A stretch of 64,000 nucleotides of DNA from Citrobacter europaeus (GTDB taxonomy: Bacteria > Pseudomonadota > Gammaproteobacteria > Enterobacterales > Enterobacteriaceae). Within the stretch, counting starts at the first letter, position 1. Every line of letters begins with the position of its first letter. Position numbers and translations under genes: made by a program. The notes under the pieces were generated by a model. That model had not been told where the DNA came from, searched no databases, and was given only the letters and a program-made list of their open reading frames with translations. The stretch spans positions 744,001 to 808,000 of the forward strand of contig CP083650.1 of the NCBI GenBank assembly GCA_020099315.1, read 5' to 3'. Shown piece after piece: positions 17,188 to 25,647 of this stretch.

Positions 17188-17781
17188 TTACTGATAGGTA
17201 AAGGTATACATTGCGTTGGTGGTAACGTGACCTGGGGTTACTGTATCAGTACCGTTCGCTTTAACGTAAGAAGCTACGAAGTTATAGGTCGCGATTTTGC
17301 CTTCATTGAAAGTAGCTTCGTGAACGTCTGCACCATCAACTTTCATCAGCGTTTTGCTGACGTCGTCATGGATAGCGATGTTTACGTTCTTCGCAGCAGC
17401 CATGCCAGCAGCAGTCAGGTTGGTGTCGTTATCCAGAGTCCCTTTGGTGTTACCAAAAGCAGAGACCATTGACAGACTAGCCTTAGTGGTGGTGGTCACT
17501 TCGGCAGCATCTTTACAGTTCAGAATGATGGAGAAAGGTTCTGCTTTTGCGCCGTAAGTAGAATCAGCGACTTCAGTGGTGATATCAGCAGGTGTTGCGG
17601 TCTCCAGATAGACGTTGCCATCGGTGGACTCGTCACCACGGCTGGTGGAAACGACTTTAGAACAGGTTGTTGCGCTCACTAAACCGTGAAAATTAATCTG
17701 GCCGCCTTCTGCATCCGCTGCCATTGCTGAAGTTGAACCCATTGCCATAACCATGGCTGCTGCCAAAATTGCTTTTTTCAT
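17188..17781 (-). CDS. yadN: Major fimbrial subunit YadN
   Basis: 197 aa pilin: signal peptide with AMA-AD cleavage near residue 22, donor strand GQINFHGLV, disulfide cysteines (TTCSK ... ILNCKD), terminal strand MYTFTYQ. The pattern GAKAEPFSI and the C-terminal half match E. coli YadN. First gene of the operon with an AAGGATA ribosome site; the 105-base gap before yadV is longer than between other genes of the operon, which usually allows the pilin message to be made in excess. Confidence 0.92.
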   Translation of the reverse strand: MKKAILAAAMVMAMGSTSAMAADAEGGQINFHGLVSATTCSKVVSTSRGDESTDGNVYLETATPADITTEVADSTYGAKAEPFSIILNCKDAAEVTTTTKASLSMVSAFGNTKGTLDNDTNLTAAGMAAAKNVNIAIHDDVSKTLMKVDGADVHEATFNEGKIATYNFVASYVKANGTDTVTPGHVTTNAMYTFTYQ

Positions 17782-18145
17782 TACTGTATCCTTACAGGAT
17801 TTGAAATATTAGATAATTGCTACTTTTGCTATGTTAAATAGCAGGGGCATATTTTAGTTGTTGGTAATGTTTTGTAAAATAATTTGTGTTTATGAATTTG
17901 GGGGAATCATTTTATTTTGGCATTATTTTGGGGAAAGTCTTATTTTGTTCTTTTTGTCATATTATTACAGGATATGGTTTTTTGTAAGAGCGCATGGAAA
18001 CTAATCAATAATTATTCATTAATAATAATTATTTTACATGGGTTGTGGCGGATGAACGTGTATAAATTAGTTTTGCTAAAAACAAATTGTAGTTTAATTT
18101 ATATGGAAGGTGTTTTTCCGTAATTAACTTTGTTATATAACGCTG
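17782..18145 (-). promoter_or_regulatory. AT-rich regulatory region upstream of the yad fimbrial operon
   Basis: 364 bases without a credible gene, very AT-rich with many A and T runs, between the folK stop and the yadN start. Such AT-rich fimbrial promoters are typical H-NS targets. I found no inverted-repeat pair suggesting an invertible switch. A 68-codon plus-strand frame at 17917-18123 has no ribosome site and looks accidental. Confidence 0.5.
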
Positions 18146-18637
18146 CTACCAGCGTGCAGGGCAGGGGGAGGTTTGCTGGACGAGCAACGCAAGTGATTGT
18201 TGATCATCCGGGAAGATAAGCTCAGGCGCAATTTCGAATAACGGCCACAGCATAAAACCACGGTTTTTCATGTCGTAGTGCGGCACGGTCAGACGGTCGG
18301 TGTTAATCACTTCATCGCCAAACAGCATAATGTCGAGGTCCAGCGTACGTGGCCCCCAGCGTTCAGCTTTGCGCACGCGGCCCTGTTGCAGTTCAATACG
18401 CTGAGTATGGTCCAGCAATGCTTCGGGGGTGAGAGTGGTTTCCAGCGCCACGGCGGCGTTCAGGTAGTCTGGTTGATCCTGAGGACCTAACGGTGGTGTA
18501 CGGTAAAACGAGGAGATTGCCACGATGCGGCTGTCGGGAATGTCGCCAATCGCTTTGACGGCAGCATTAACCTGCTCCAGTGGGGAAGCGAGGTTACTGC
18601 CGAGGGCGATATATACCCGTCGTGTTTCAGGCTGCAT
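18146..18637 (-). CDS. folK: 6-hydroxymethyl-dihydropterin pyrophosphokinase
   Basis: Folate pathway kinase that transfers pyrophosphate from ATP to hydroxymethyl-dihydropterin. Motifs: YIALGSNL, SSFYRTPPLGPQDQPDYLNAAV, the RVRKAERWGPRTLDLDIMLFG signature with the magnesium-binding DLD, and LTVPHYDM. The C-terminal ~15 residues diverge from E. coli. The only in-frame ATG in the upstream spacer is used here; AAGGCGG lies nine bases before it. Downstream of pcnB in the same operon and in the same frame as pcnB, which ends 51 bases earlier; a short overlapping reading frame bridges the gap. 163 aa against about 159 in E. coli. Confidence 0.95.
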   Translation of the reverse strand: MQPETRRVYIALGSNLASPLEQVNAAVKAIGDIPDSRIVAISSFYRTPPLGPQDQPDYLNAAVALETTLTPEALLDHTQRIELQQGRVRKAERWGPRTLDLDIMLFGDEVINTDRLTVPHYDMKNRGFMLWPLFEIAPELIFPDDQQSLALLVQQTSPCPARW

Positions 18638-18692
18638 CTGCGTCGCCGCCTTGATGCAACCCGAAATCCATTGGGTATACGTGATGGGTCAT
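18627..18692 (-). other. 21-codon reading frame bridging pcnB stop and folK start
   Basis: Starts at an ATG sharing ATGA with the pcnB stop and ends at a TGA just past the folK ATG, in a different frame from both. Its position suggests it could carry ribosomes from pcnB to folK (translational coupling). No evidence that the peptide itself matters. Confidence 0.4.
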
Positions 18693-20086
18693 GCGGAACC
18701 TTCACGACGCGGCGCGCGTTTACGCGGGCGACGATGACGACGGCGTACGTCTGGCTCTTCATCCAGTTCGTTCAGCATGCCTTTTTGTTCTGGCGGCGCT
18801 GAAACCTGGAATTCACCCCACCATTTCGCCAGTCGTTGCAGTTCGGCATTGTTTTCTACTTCGGCGCGCAGGGCCAGCAGATCGTAAGCGGCGCGGAACT
18901 TCGGATGCTCCATCAGCTTCCAGGCGCGTTTACCCTGACGACGAGACATGCGTAGCTGCAACTGCCAGATATCGCGGGTCAGCGAGGTCAGACGTTTTGG
19001 TATAGCCAGCGAGCGGCAGGCTTCGTCCAGCACGTCGTTCATTGCCAGCGCGAATGCGTCGTAGTAGGCCAGACCGCTTTCCTGCGCAATTTTCTGTGCG
19101 GCTTCCAGTAACGGATACCAGAACATGGCGGCGAACAAGAACGCCGGGTTAACGCGCATATCATTGTGAATGCGGTTATCGGTATTCTTCAGTACCTGGG
19201 CGATGATGCGTTCCATCGGGCTGTCACCGTCTTCGGTGAAATAGCGCGTAATGGTTGGGAACAGCGGCTGGAACAGGCTGTACTCACGCAGTTTTTTATA
19301 GGTTTCATACCCATAGCCCGCTTGTAACAGCTTAAGCGCTTCTTCGAACAGGCGTGCGGGGGGAATATCGTTAAGCAGCGTTGCCAGACGCGGGATCGGC
19401 TCTGCGGTTTCCGGGCTGATACGCATGTCGAGCTTGGCGGCAAAGCGCACGGCGCGCAGCATACGCACAGGGTCTTCGCGATAGCGCGTTTCCGGATTAC
19501 CGATCAGGCGAATGATGCCCTCTTCGAGATCCTGCATGCCGCCGACGTAATCGCGCACGGTGAAATCGGCCACGCTGTAATATAGGCTGTTAATCGTGAA
19601 GTCGCGACGCTGGGCATCTTCTTCAATGGAGCCGAAGATGTTGTCGCGCAGCAGCATGCCGTTTTGTCCGCGCTGGGAAGTTGTGCGATCGGACTCGCTG
19701 CCTTCATGATGACCGCGGAAAGTCGCCACTTCGATGATTTCCGGGCCAAACATGACATGGGCCAGACGGAAACGGCGACCGACCAGGCGACAGTTACGAA
19801 ACAGTTTTCGCACCTGATCTGGCGTAGCGTTAGTGGTGACATCAAAATCTTTCGGCTTTTTGCCCAGCAAAAGATCGCGTACGCCTCCGCCAACCAGCCA
19901 TGCCTCGTATCCGGCCTTATTGAGCCTGTACATTACCTTCAGGGCATTTTCACTGATATCTTTGCGGGAGATAGAGTGCTGCTCACGCGGGATTACCGTC
20001 ATATGTGGACGGGCGACGGCAAGCTCGGCCTCGCGCTCCTCGCGGCTTAGCACCTTGCGGCAAAAATTAGCGACTCGGGTAAAAAT
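18689..20086 (-). CDS. pcnB: Poly(A) polymerase I
   Basis: Adds poly(A) tails that promote RNA decay. Nucleotidyltransferase core: GGGVRDLLLGKKPKDFDVTTNA with the DxD pair, the RRDFTINSLYY motif, and a basic C-terminal tail (RRRHRRPRKRAPRR). The alignment with E. coli begins FTRVANFCRKV. The codon before it is ATT, preceded at 5 bases by GAGGT, giving 465 aa as in E. coli, where initiation at AUU is known and keeps expression low. An ATG seven codons upstream lies before this ribosome site and is rejected. Stop overlaps an ATG of the bridging frame to folK. Confidence 0.95.
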   Translation of the reverse strand: MFTRVANFCRKVLSREEREAELAVARPHMTVIPREQHSISRKDISENALKVMYRLNKAGYEAWLVGGGVRDLLLGKKPKDFDVTTNATPDQVRKLFRNCRLVGRRFRLAHVMFGPEIIEVATFRGHHEGSESDRTTSQRGQNGMLLRDNIFGSIEEDAQRRDFTINSLYYSVADFTVRDYVGGMQDLEEGIIRLIGNPETRYREDPVRMLRAVRFAAKLDMRISPETAEPIPRLATLLNDIPPARLFEEALKLLQAGYGYETYKKLREYSLFQPLFPTITRYFTEDGDSPMERIIAQVLKNTDNRIHNDMRVNPAFLFAAMFWYPLLEAAQKIAQESGLAYYDAFALAMNDVLDEACRSLAIPKRLTSLTRDIWQLQLRMSRRQGKRAWKLMEHPKFRAAYDLLALRAEVENNAELQRLAKWWGEFQVSAPPEQKGMLNELDEEPDVRRRHRRPRKRAPRREGSA

Positions 20087-20157
20087 AGTGCACCTCGGTA
20101 GTGTCAAACTTCAATCAGAACAAGTGTTGCTGTGTAAAAATAGCGGCTAATCATAGC

Positions 20158-21054
20158 TCAGCATGGCGCATTTGAGAATGGCGGATTTAATATCGCCGAT
20201 TCTGGCACTGCTTTCAGGCTCCAGTTTTCCACTGCAAACGCCAGGATCTGCTCCACGCGCATCTCCTGCCACGGAAGATCGGCGCGCTGGCCGAGAAAGC
20301 GCAGCGCGGCGACAATCACCGGACGCGGATCGCCTTTCGGCAATGCAGGTGCATGATTTTGCTTGGAAAGTTTAGCGCCTTGCTCGTTAAGCGCCAGCGG
20401 CAGATGAATATAGTCTGGCGCCTGCCAGCCAAACTGCTGATACAACGAAATCTGCCGTACCGTTGGCTCGATAAGATCGGCGCCGCGCACAATCTCGGTT
20501 ACGCCCTGGAAGTGGTCATCGACGACCACCGCGAGGTTATAGGCAAACAGTCCGTCGCGCCGGTGGATAATAAAATCTTCGCCTGCAAGCTGTGGGTCGG
20601 CCTGAATCACGCCGCGCAACTGGTCCGTAAACTGCATTACCGGATGGCGTTGCTTAATGCGAACTGCGGCCTGTTCAGGCCCGTGGCGCAGCTCACGGCA
20701 GTGACCATCGTAAATGCCGCCGACGCTTTGAATACGCGCGCGCGTACAGGTGCAGTAATAGCTCAGATCCTGTTGATGCAGCCAGGCGAGCGCTTCTCTG
20801 TAGGCGTCATGGCGCTGGGATTGCCACAAAATGTCGCCATCCCAGTGCAGTCCGTAATGTTCCAGCTGACGCAGAATCGTATCTGCAGCACCGGGAACTT
20901 CACGAGGGGGGTCAATATCTTCAATGCGTACTCGCCAGATTCCGCGCCGGGCACGAGCCTGCAGGTAACTGCCGAGGGCGGCAATCAGTGAACCGAAATG
21001 CAGTTCGCCGGAGGGGGAAGGGGCGAAGCGGCCAATATAATGTGAATCGCTCAT
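20158..21054 (-). CDS. gluQ: Glutamyl-Q tRNA(Asp) synthetase
   Basis: Truncated paralogue of glutamyl-tRNA synthetase that loads glutamate onto queuosine at position 34 of tRNA(Asp). HIGH-type motif FAPSPSGELHFGSL near the start, zinc-site cysteines (YYCTCTRARI ... YDGHCRE), KMSKS-like GAKLSKQNHA; no anticodon-binding domain. 298 aa from MSDSHYIG; a longer frame to 21219 would run back into dksA and is rejected. Downstream of dksA, with a terminator in between. Confidence 0.96.
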   Translation of the reverse strand: MSDSHYIGRFAPSPSGELHFGSLIAALGSYLQARARRGIWRVRIEDIDPPREVPGAADTILRQLEHYGLHWDGDILWQSQRHDAYREALAWLHQQDLSYYCTCTRARIQSVGGIYDGHCRELRHGPEQAAVRIKQRHPVMQFTDQLRGVIQADPQLAGEDFIIHRRDGLFAYNLAVVVDDHFQGVTEIVRGADLIEPTVRQISLYQQFGWQAPDYIHLPLALNEQGAKLSKQNHAPALPKGDPRPVIVAALRFLGQRADLPWQEMRVEQILAFAVENWSLKAVPESAILNPPFSNAPC

Positions 21055-21069
21055 TTTGCGGACTAACAA

Positions 21070-21097
21070 ATAATAAGGCGGGAGATGCTCCCGCCTG
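21070..21097 (-). terminator. Intrinsic terminator of dksA
   Basis: Read on the minus strand: AGGCGGGAG, loop CAT, CTCCCGCCT, then TTATTATTT. Lies between dksA and gluQ, so gluQ receives only readthrough unless it has its own promoter. Confidence 0.85.
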
Positions 21098-21124
21098 TAG
21101 TAAACGTGGTAAAAATGACCGGAA

Positions 21125-21580
21125 TTAACCTGCCATTTGTTTTTCGCGGATTTCTGCCAGCGTTTTACAGTCGATGCACAGATCGGCTGTCGGACGCGCT
21201 TCCAGACGGCGAATACCAATTTCTACGCCGCATGATTCGCAGTAGCCGAAATCTTCGTCTTCCACTTTCTTCAGCGTCTTCTCGATCTTTTTGATCAGTT
21301 TGCGCTCACGGTCACGGTTACGCAGCTCAAGGCTGAATTCTTCTTCCTGTGCGGCGCGGTCCACCGGATCAGGGAAGTTAGCCGCTTCGTCTTGCATATG
21401 AGATACGGTGCGATCAACTTCATCCCTAAGTTGATTACGCCATGCCTCAAGAATACGCCTGAAGTGCGACAGCTGGGCTTCGTTCATATACTCTTCGCCC
21501 GGTTTCTCCTGGTACGGCTCCACCCCAGCGATGGCGAGAATACTCAGGGACGATGTTTTACGGTTTTGCCCTTCTTGCAT
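21125..21580 (-). CDS. dksA: RNA polymerase-binding factor DksA
   Basis: Binds the RNA polymerase secondary channel and, with ppGpp, represses rRNA promoters and activates amino-acid operons. 151 aa from MQEGQNRK. Long coiled coil (~35-108) with the acidic tip pair in NFPDPVDRA, then a four-cysteine zinc finger (YCESCGVEIG ... LCIDCKTL). Almost identical to E. coli. The frame extends six codons upstream, but the family start fits best. Followed by a strong terminator. Confidence 0.98.
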   Translation of the reverse strand: MQEGQNRKTSSLSILAIAGVEPYQEKPGEEYMNEAQLSHFRRILEAWRNQLRDEVDRTVSHMQDEAANFPDPVDRAAQEEEFSLELRNRDRERKLIKKIEKTLKKVEDEDFGYCESCGVEIGIRRLEARPTADLCIDCKTLAEIREKQMAG

Positions 21581-21757
21581 GTTGCTTCTCCTTAACACGC
21601 ACTATCGATCCCCATGTTCGGGGGAAAAATCAGGTCGCTATAAATAGCAGATGCTTTTCCGGATAGCAATTATCTAAACGTAACACTTGACAACCCTGTG
21701 AGGAAAAGCGTATTTGCCCACGCGCCCAGAATACTAATTAACCAAATGTTTACACCA

Positions 21758-22462
21758 TTACAAGGTAATGGGCAACGGCTCTTTAAGAGTCATACCATGG
21801 GCAGAAAGTTCCGCTTTATAAACCAGAATTTCTACCCCCTTAAGCTGTGCTTCAACTAATAATTGCGCATATTTTGCATCGATATGGCGCGCGGGTGAAA
21901 ACCGTGTAATGGCTGAATGCAGCACCGCGAAAAATATCACCGCCCGCTTGCCTTCGGCCGCTACGCTCATCAATTCCCGAAGATGTTTCTGACCTCGTTC
22001 AGTGATGGCATCGGGAAAATAACCCTGATCTTTTTCCGCCAACGTGACTGATTTCACTTCAATATAGCAGTCTGGTCGGGAATTCGCCTGCAACAAAAAG
22101 TCGATGCGGCTCCCTTCGGCGCCGTATTTTACTTCGCTTTTCAAGACGCTGTAGCCTGAAACTTCCGAAATTAACGCCTGCTGAATCGACTCTTTCGTTA
22201 ATCTATTGGCCCACAGTGTGTTAACACAAATAAATGCCCCGGATTGGGTTTGCGTTAATTCCCAGGTATGTGGATATTTCCGTTTAGTATTTTCTGATGT
22301 CGAATACCAGACGGTGTCACCCGGGGTTGCGCATCCGGTCATCGCGCCGGTATTTGGGCAGTGTAGCGTTAACTCAGTGCCATCCGGTGTGATCACATCC
22401 GCTAAAAAGCGCTTGTAGCGCTGTATGAGCGTAGCCGGTTGTAAAGGTGGAGAAAATTGCAT
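21758..22462 (-). CDS. sfsA: SfsA family protein
   Basis: 234 aa. Named in E. coli for stimulating maltose genes in a crp* strain; the family has a nuclease-like fold and an OB-like N-terminal part, but its biochemical role is not settled. Motifs: LTLHCPNTGAMTGC, SRIDFLL, and CYIEVKSVTL with the acid-x-K pattern of PD-(D/E)XK nucleases. Lies 15 bases after thpR and so probably in one operon with it; 177 bases lie between sfsA and dksA. Confidence 0.94.
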   Translation of the reverse strand: MQFSPPLQPATLIQRYKRFLADVITPDGTELTLHCPNTGAMTGCATPGDTVWYSTSENTKRKYPHTWELTQTQSGAFICVNTLWANRLTKESIQQALISEVSGYSVLKSEVKYGAEGSRIDFLLQANSRPDCYIEVKSVTLAEKDQGYFPDAITERGQKHLRELMSVAAEGKRAVIFFAVLHSAITRFSPARHIDAKYAQLLVEAQLKGVEILVYKAELSAHGMTLKEPLPITL

Positions 22463-22477
22463 CAGCAGTCCCTTTAA

Positions 22478-23008
22478 TTATTCAGTCAGCGTCCAGCGTT
22501 GCAGCTGTGTATAACGCGTGCGTCCTCGTGCAAATGAGGAGGAGTAAAGCGCAAATTCCGTGACCGGAAACGACCAGCCAAAGCCCGGTGGGGGGATGAG
22601 AACCGCGTGGCCGGCATCGCGCAGCAGCGTGATATGCGGATGAAACGGCTGCGGGCTTTGGTAGCACCCACTGCGCGCGGCCTGCGCCCGCAGCATATTC
22701 GCCAGTTGCAGCAGCCCGCGCGGCGGCTGACGCATTCCCAGCCACACGACTCTGGATCGCAGCCATTGCCCGGCATCATCGAACTTGAGCGTAAAACCCG
22801 GCTGGCGAATACGCCCCGCGAGCTGCGACAGCGCCTGCTGCTTCTCCGCGCTGACATCGCCTAAAAAGGCCAGCGTCAAATGCAGATTATCGGCGGCGAC
22901 GGGACGACCCGCTTCTGAGGGGAACTGCGCGGCCCGCCAGTGGATTAACTGCTCCCGAACCTCGCCTGGCAATTCAATCGCAAAGAACAGCCTTTTTGGC
23001 TCAGACAT
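22478..23008 (-). CDS. thpR: RNA 2',3'-cyclic phosphodiesterase (2H family)
   Basis: Opens 2',3'-cyclic phosphates on RNA ends and can join tRNA half-molecules by a 2'-5' bond (LigT). The two His-x-Thr/Ser-x motifs are HLTL (in NLHLTLAFLG) and HITL (in HPHITLL). 176 aa from MSEPKRLFF, as in E. coli; the upstream extension to 23401 overlaps hrpB on the other strand and is a shadow. Divergent from hrpB with 73 bases between starts. Confidence 0.94.
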   Translation of the reverse strand: MSEPKRLFFAIELPGEVREQLIHWRAAQFPSEAGRPVAADNLHLTLAFLGDVSAEKQQALSQLAGRIRQPGFTLKFDDAGQWLRSRVVWLGMRQPPRGLLQLANMLRAQAARSGCYQSPQPFHPHITLLRDAGHAVLIPPPGFGWSFPVTEFALYSSSFARGRTRYTQLQRWTLTE

Positions 23009-23081
23009 GATGGATACTCGGTTATGAATTAACGCGATGCTACAATGCAGCGCGAAGAATGTTAACCCTCTGGAGCCATTT

Positions 23082-25511
23082 GTGACGTCGTTGCCCGTTG
23101 CCGCCGTAGTGCCTGAACTGCTTACCGCCCTTGATGCCTCGTCGCAGGTTCTGCTGACGGCGCCGACCGGGGCCGGGAAATCGACCTGGCTGCCGTTGCG
23201 GCTTCTTGAGCATCGCGGGATCAAGGGACGGATTATTCTGCTGGAGCCGCGCCGTCTGGCTGCGCGCAACGTGGCGCAGCGGTTAGCGGAATTGCTGAAT
23301 GAAAAGCCGGGCGAGACTGTGGGGTATCGCATGCGCGCGCAAAGCTGCATAGGGCCGCAGACCCGACTGGAGGTGGTAACGGAAGGTGTGCTGACGCGCA
23401 TGGTTCAGCGCGATCCCGAACTGGCGGGCGTTGGGTTAGTGATCCTCGACGAATTTCACGAGCGGAGCCTGCAGGCCGACCTGGCGCTGGCGCTGTTGCT
23501 GGATGTACAGCAGGGACTGCGTGACGATCTGAAACTGTTGATCATGTCCGCAACGCTCGATAACGGGCGCTTGCAGCAGTTATTGCCCGATGCGCCCATG
23601 ATTATCTCTGAAGGCCGCACATTTCCGGTCGAGCGACGGTATCAACCGTTAGCGGCACATCTGCGTTTTGATGAAGCGGTGGCGATAGCAACAGCAGAGC
23701 TACTGCGCCATGAAAGCGGGTCGCTGCTGCTGTTTTTACCGGGAGTGGGCGAAATCCTGCGCGTGCAGGAGCAGCTGGCAACGCGAGTAGGCAGCGATGT
23801 GCTGCTGTGCCCGCTGTATGGCGCATTGACGCTTGCCGAACAGCGTCAGGCGATTTTGCCCGCGCCGCAAGGTAAGCGCAAAGTGGTGCTGGCGACCAAT
23901 ATTGCCGAAACCAGCTTAACGATTGAAGGTATCCGGCTGGTGGTGGACTGCGCCCAGGAGCGCGTGGCGCGCTATGACGCACGTACCGGTTTGACGCGGC
24001 TGATTACCCAGCGCATCAGTCAGGCTTCAATGACCCAGCGAGCGGGTCGTGCAGGGCGTCTGGAGCCCGGTATCTGTTTGCATCTGCTTGCTAAAGAGCA
24101 GGCGGAAAGAGCGGCGGCGCAGGGAGACGCGGAGATATTACAGAGCGACCTGTCCGGGCTATTGATGGAGTTGCTGCAATGGGGATGCACTGACCCCGAG
24201 CAACTGAACTGGCTGGATGCGCCGCCCACTATCAACCTGCAGGCGGCAAAACGGCTGCTGGAGATGCTGGGCGCGCTTGCAGGCGACAGGCTCAGCGCCA
24301 CGGGGCAGAAAATGGCGGCGTTGGGTAACGACCCCCGTTTAGCGGCTATGCTGGTTAGCGCCAACAATGACGATGAAGCGGCAACGGCGGCGAAACTGGC
24401 TGCGATTCTGGAAGAGCCGCCGCGCGGCGGCAGTACCGATCTGGCTGTGGCGTTTTCACGAAATCAGCCTGCCTGGCAGCAGCGCAGTCAACAATTGCTG
24501 AAACGGCTTAACGTTCGCAACGGACAGCCCGACAGCGCGCTGCTCCCCTCATTGCTGGCGCAGGCGTTTGCCGATCGGATCGCGCGTCGACGCGGGCAGG
24601 AAGGACGCTATCAACTGGCCAACGGTATGGGGGCAATGCTGGATGCTGATGACGCCTCAGGACGCCATGAATGGCTGATAGCACCGTTGTTACTGCAGGG
24701 CAGCGCTTCGCCGGATGCGCGTATTCTGCTGGCCTTGCCGCTGGATATCGAGGCGTTGATGCAGGCATGTCCTGAACTGCTGCAACAGTCCGACACCATC
24801 GAATGGGATGAGACTCAGGGAACGTTAAAGGCATTGCGTCGGTCGCGCATTGGTCAGCTAACGGTAAAAGTGCAGCCGCTGGCCAAACCCTCGGAAGAGG
24901 AGTTGCACCAGGCGATGTTGAACGGCATTCGCGATAAAGGACTCAGTGTGCTCAACTGGACGCCGGAAGCCGAGCAGTTTCGCCTGCGTCTGCAATGCGC
25001 GGCAAACTGGTTGCCAGAGTATGACTGGCCCGCGGTAGATGAGGACTCTCTGCTGGCGTCGCTGGAGAGCTGGCTGCTGCCGCAAATGAGCGGTGTGCAC
25101 TCGTTACGCGCGTTAAAAGCGCTAAATGTGGCCCAGGCGTTGCGCGGTTTGCTGGATTGGTCAATGCTGCAACGTCTGGATAGTGAACTGCCGGCGCATT
25201 ACACTGTGCCGACGGGAAGCCGGATCGCCATTCGCTATCATGAGGATAATCCTCCGGTACTGGCGGTGCGGATGCAGGAAATGTTTGGTGAAGCGAAGAC
25301 CCCAACCATCGCCCAGGGACGCATACCGTTGGTGCTGGAACTGCTGTCTCCTGCCCAGCGACCGCTACAGGTGACCAGTGATTTGAGCGCGTTCTGGCAG
25401 GGATCGTACCGCGAGGTGCAAAAAGAGATGAAAGGGCGCTATCCCAAACATGTCTGGCCGGACGATCCGGCGAATACCGCGCCAACGCGGCGCACCAAAA
25501 AGTATTCGTAA
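23082..25511 (+). CDS. hrpB: ATP-dependent RNA helicase-like protein HrpB
   Basis: DEAH-group helicase of 809 aa. Motif I APTGAGKST near residue 31, motif II DEFH (DEFHERS), motif III SAT, motif VI QRAGRAGR, then the winged-helix/ratchet region and a basic C-terminal tail (RRTKKYS). The start is GTG (VTSLPVA) with GGAG seven bases upstream, matching the E. coli length; the ATG 45 bases earlier lacks a ribosome site. The substrate is not known. A REP follows the stop. Confidence 0.94.
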   Translation: MTSLPVAAVVPELLTALDASSQVLLTAPTGAGKSTWLPLRLLEHRGIKGRIILLEPRRLAARNVAQRLAELLNEKPGETVGYRMRAQSCIGPQTRLEVVTEGVLTRMVQRDPELAGVGLVILDEFHERSLQADLALALLLDVQQGLRDDLKLLIMSATLDNGRLQQLLPDAPMIISEGRTFPVERRYQPLAAHLRFDEAVAIATAELLRHESGSLLLFLPGVGEILRVQEQLATRVGSDVLLCPLYGALTLAEQRQAILPAPQGKRKVVLATNIAETSLTIEGIRLVVDCAQERVARYDARTGLTRLITQRISQASMTQRAGRAGRLEPGICLHLLAKEQAERAAAQGDAEILQSDLSGLLMELLQWGCTDPEQLNWLDAPPTINLQAAKRLLEMLGALAGDRLSATGQKMAALGNDPRLAAMLVSANNDDEAATAAKLAAILEEPPRGGSTDLAVAFSRNQPAWQQRSQQLLKRLNVRNGQPDSALLPSLLAQAFADRIARRRGQEGRYQLANGMGAMLDADDASGRHEWLIAPLLLQGSASPDARILLALPLDIEALMQACPELLQQSDTIEWDETQGTLKALRRSRIGQLTVKVQPLAKPSEEELHQAMLNGIRDKGLSVLNWTPEAEQFRLRLQCAANWLPEYDWPAVDEDSLLASLESWLLPQMSGVHSLRALKALNVAQALRGLLDWSMLQRLDSELPAHYTVPTGSRIAIRYHEDNPPVLAVRMQEMFGEAKTPTIAQGRIPLVLELLSPAQRPLQVTSDLSAFWQGSYREVQKEMKGRYPKHVWPDDPANTAPTRRTKKYS

Positions 25512-25520
25512 TGAAACGGT

Positions 25521-25553
25521 AGGCCGGATAAGGCGTTTATGCCGCGTCCGGCG
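25521..25553. repeat. REP palindrome after hrpB
   Basis: A single imperfect palindrome of the GCCGGATAAGGCG...CGCGTCCGGC type, the standard enterobacterial REP unit. Lies in the hrpB-mrcB gap and may protect the hrpB mRNA 3' end. Confidence 0.85.
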
Positions 25554-25647
25554 AAAGAGCGGTAATAATTGAGAGATTTCTTCTTCTGTCGCAGGACGGA
25601 AGAACAGAGAATCGGGCCCTTGCGCCTGAATGTTGCGGAGAAAAAGC

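Noticed and set aside
17917..18123. 68-codon plus-strand frame upstream of yadN
   Set aside because: Very AT-rich, no ribosome site, hydrophobic nonsense composition; best explained as chance in AT-rich DNA.
23009..23401. Extension of thpR to 307 aa
   Set aside because: It overlaps hrpB on the opposite strand and the extra 131 residues have no family likeness.
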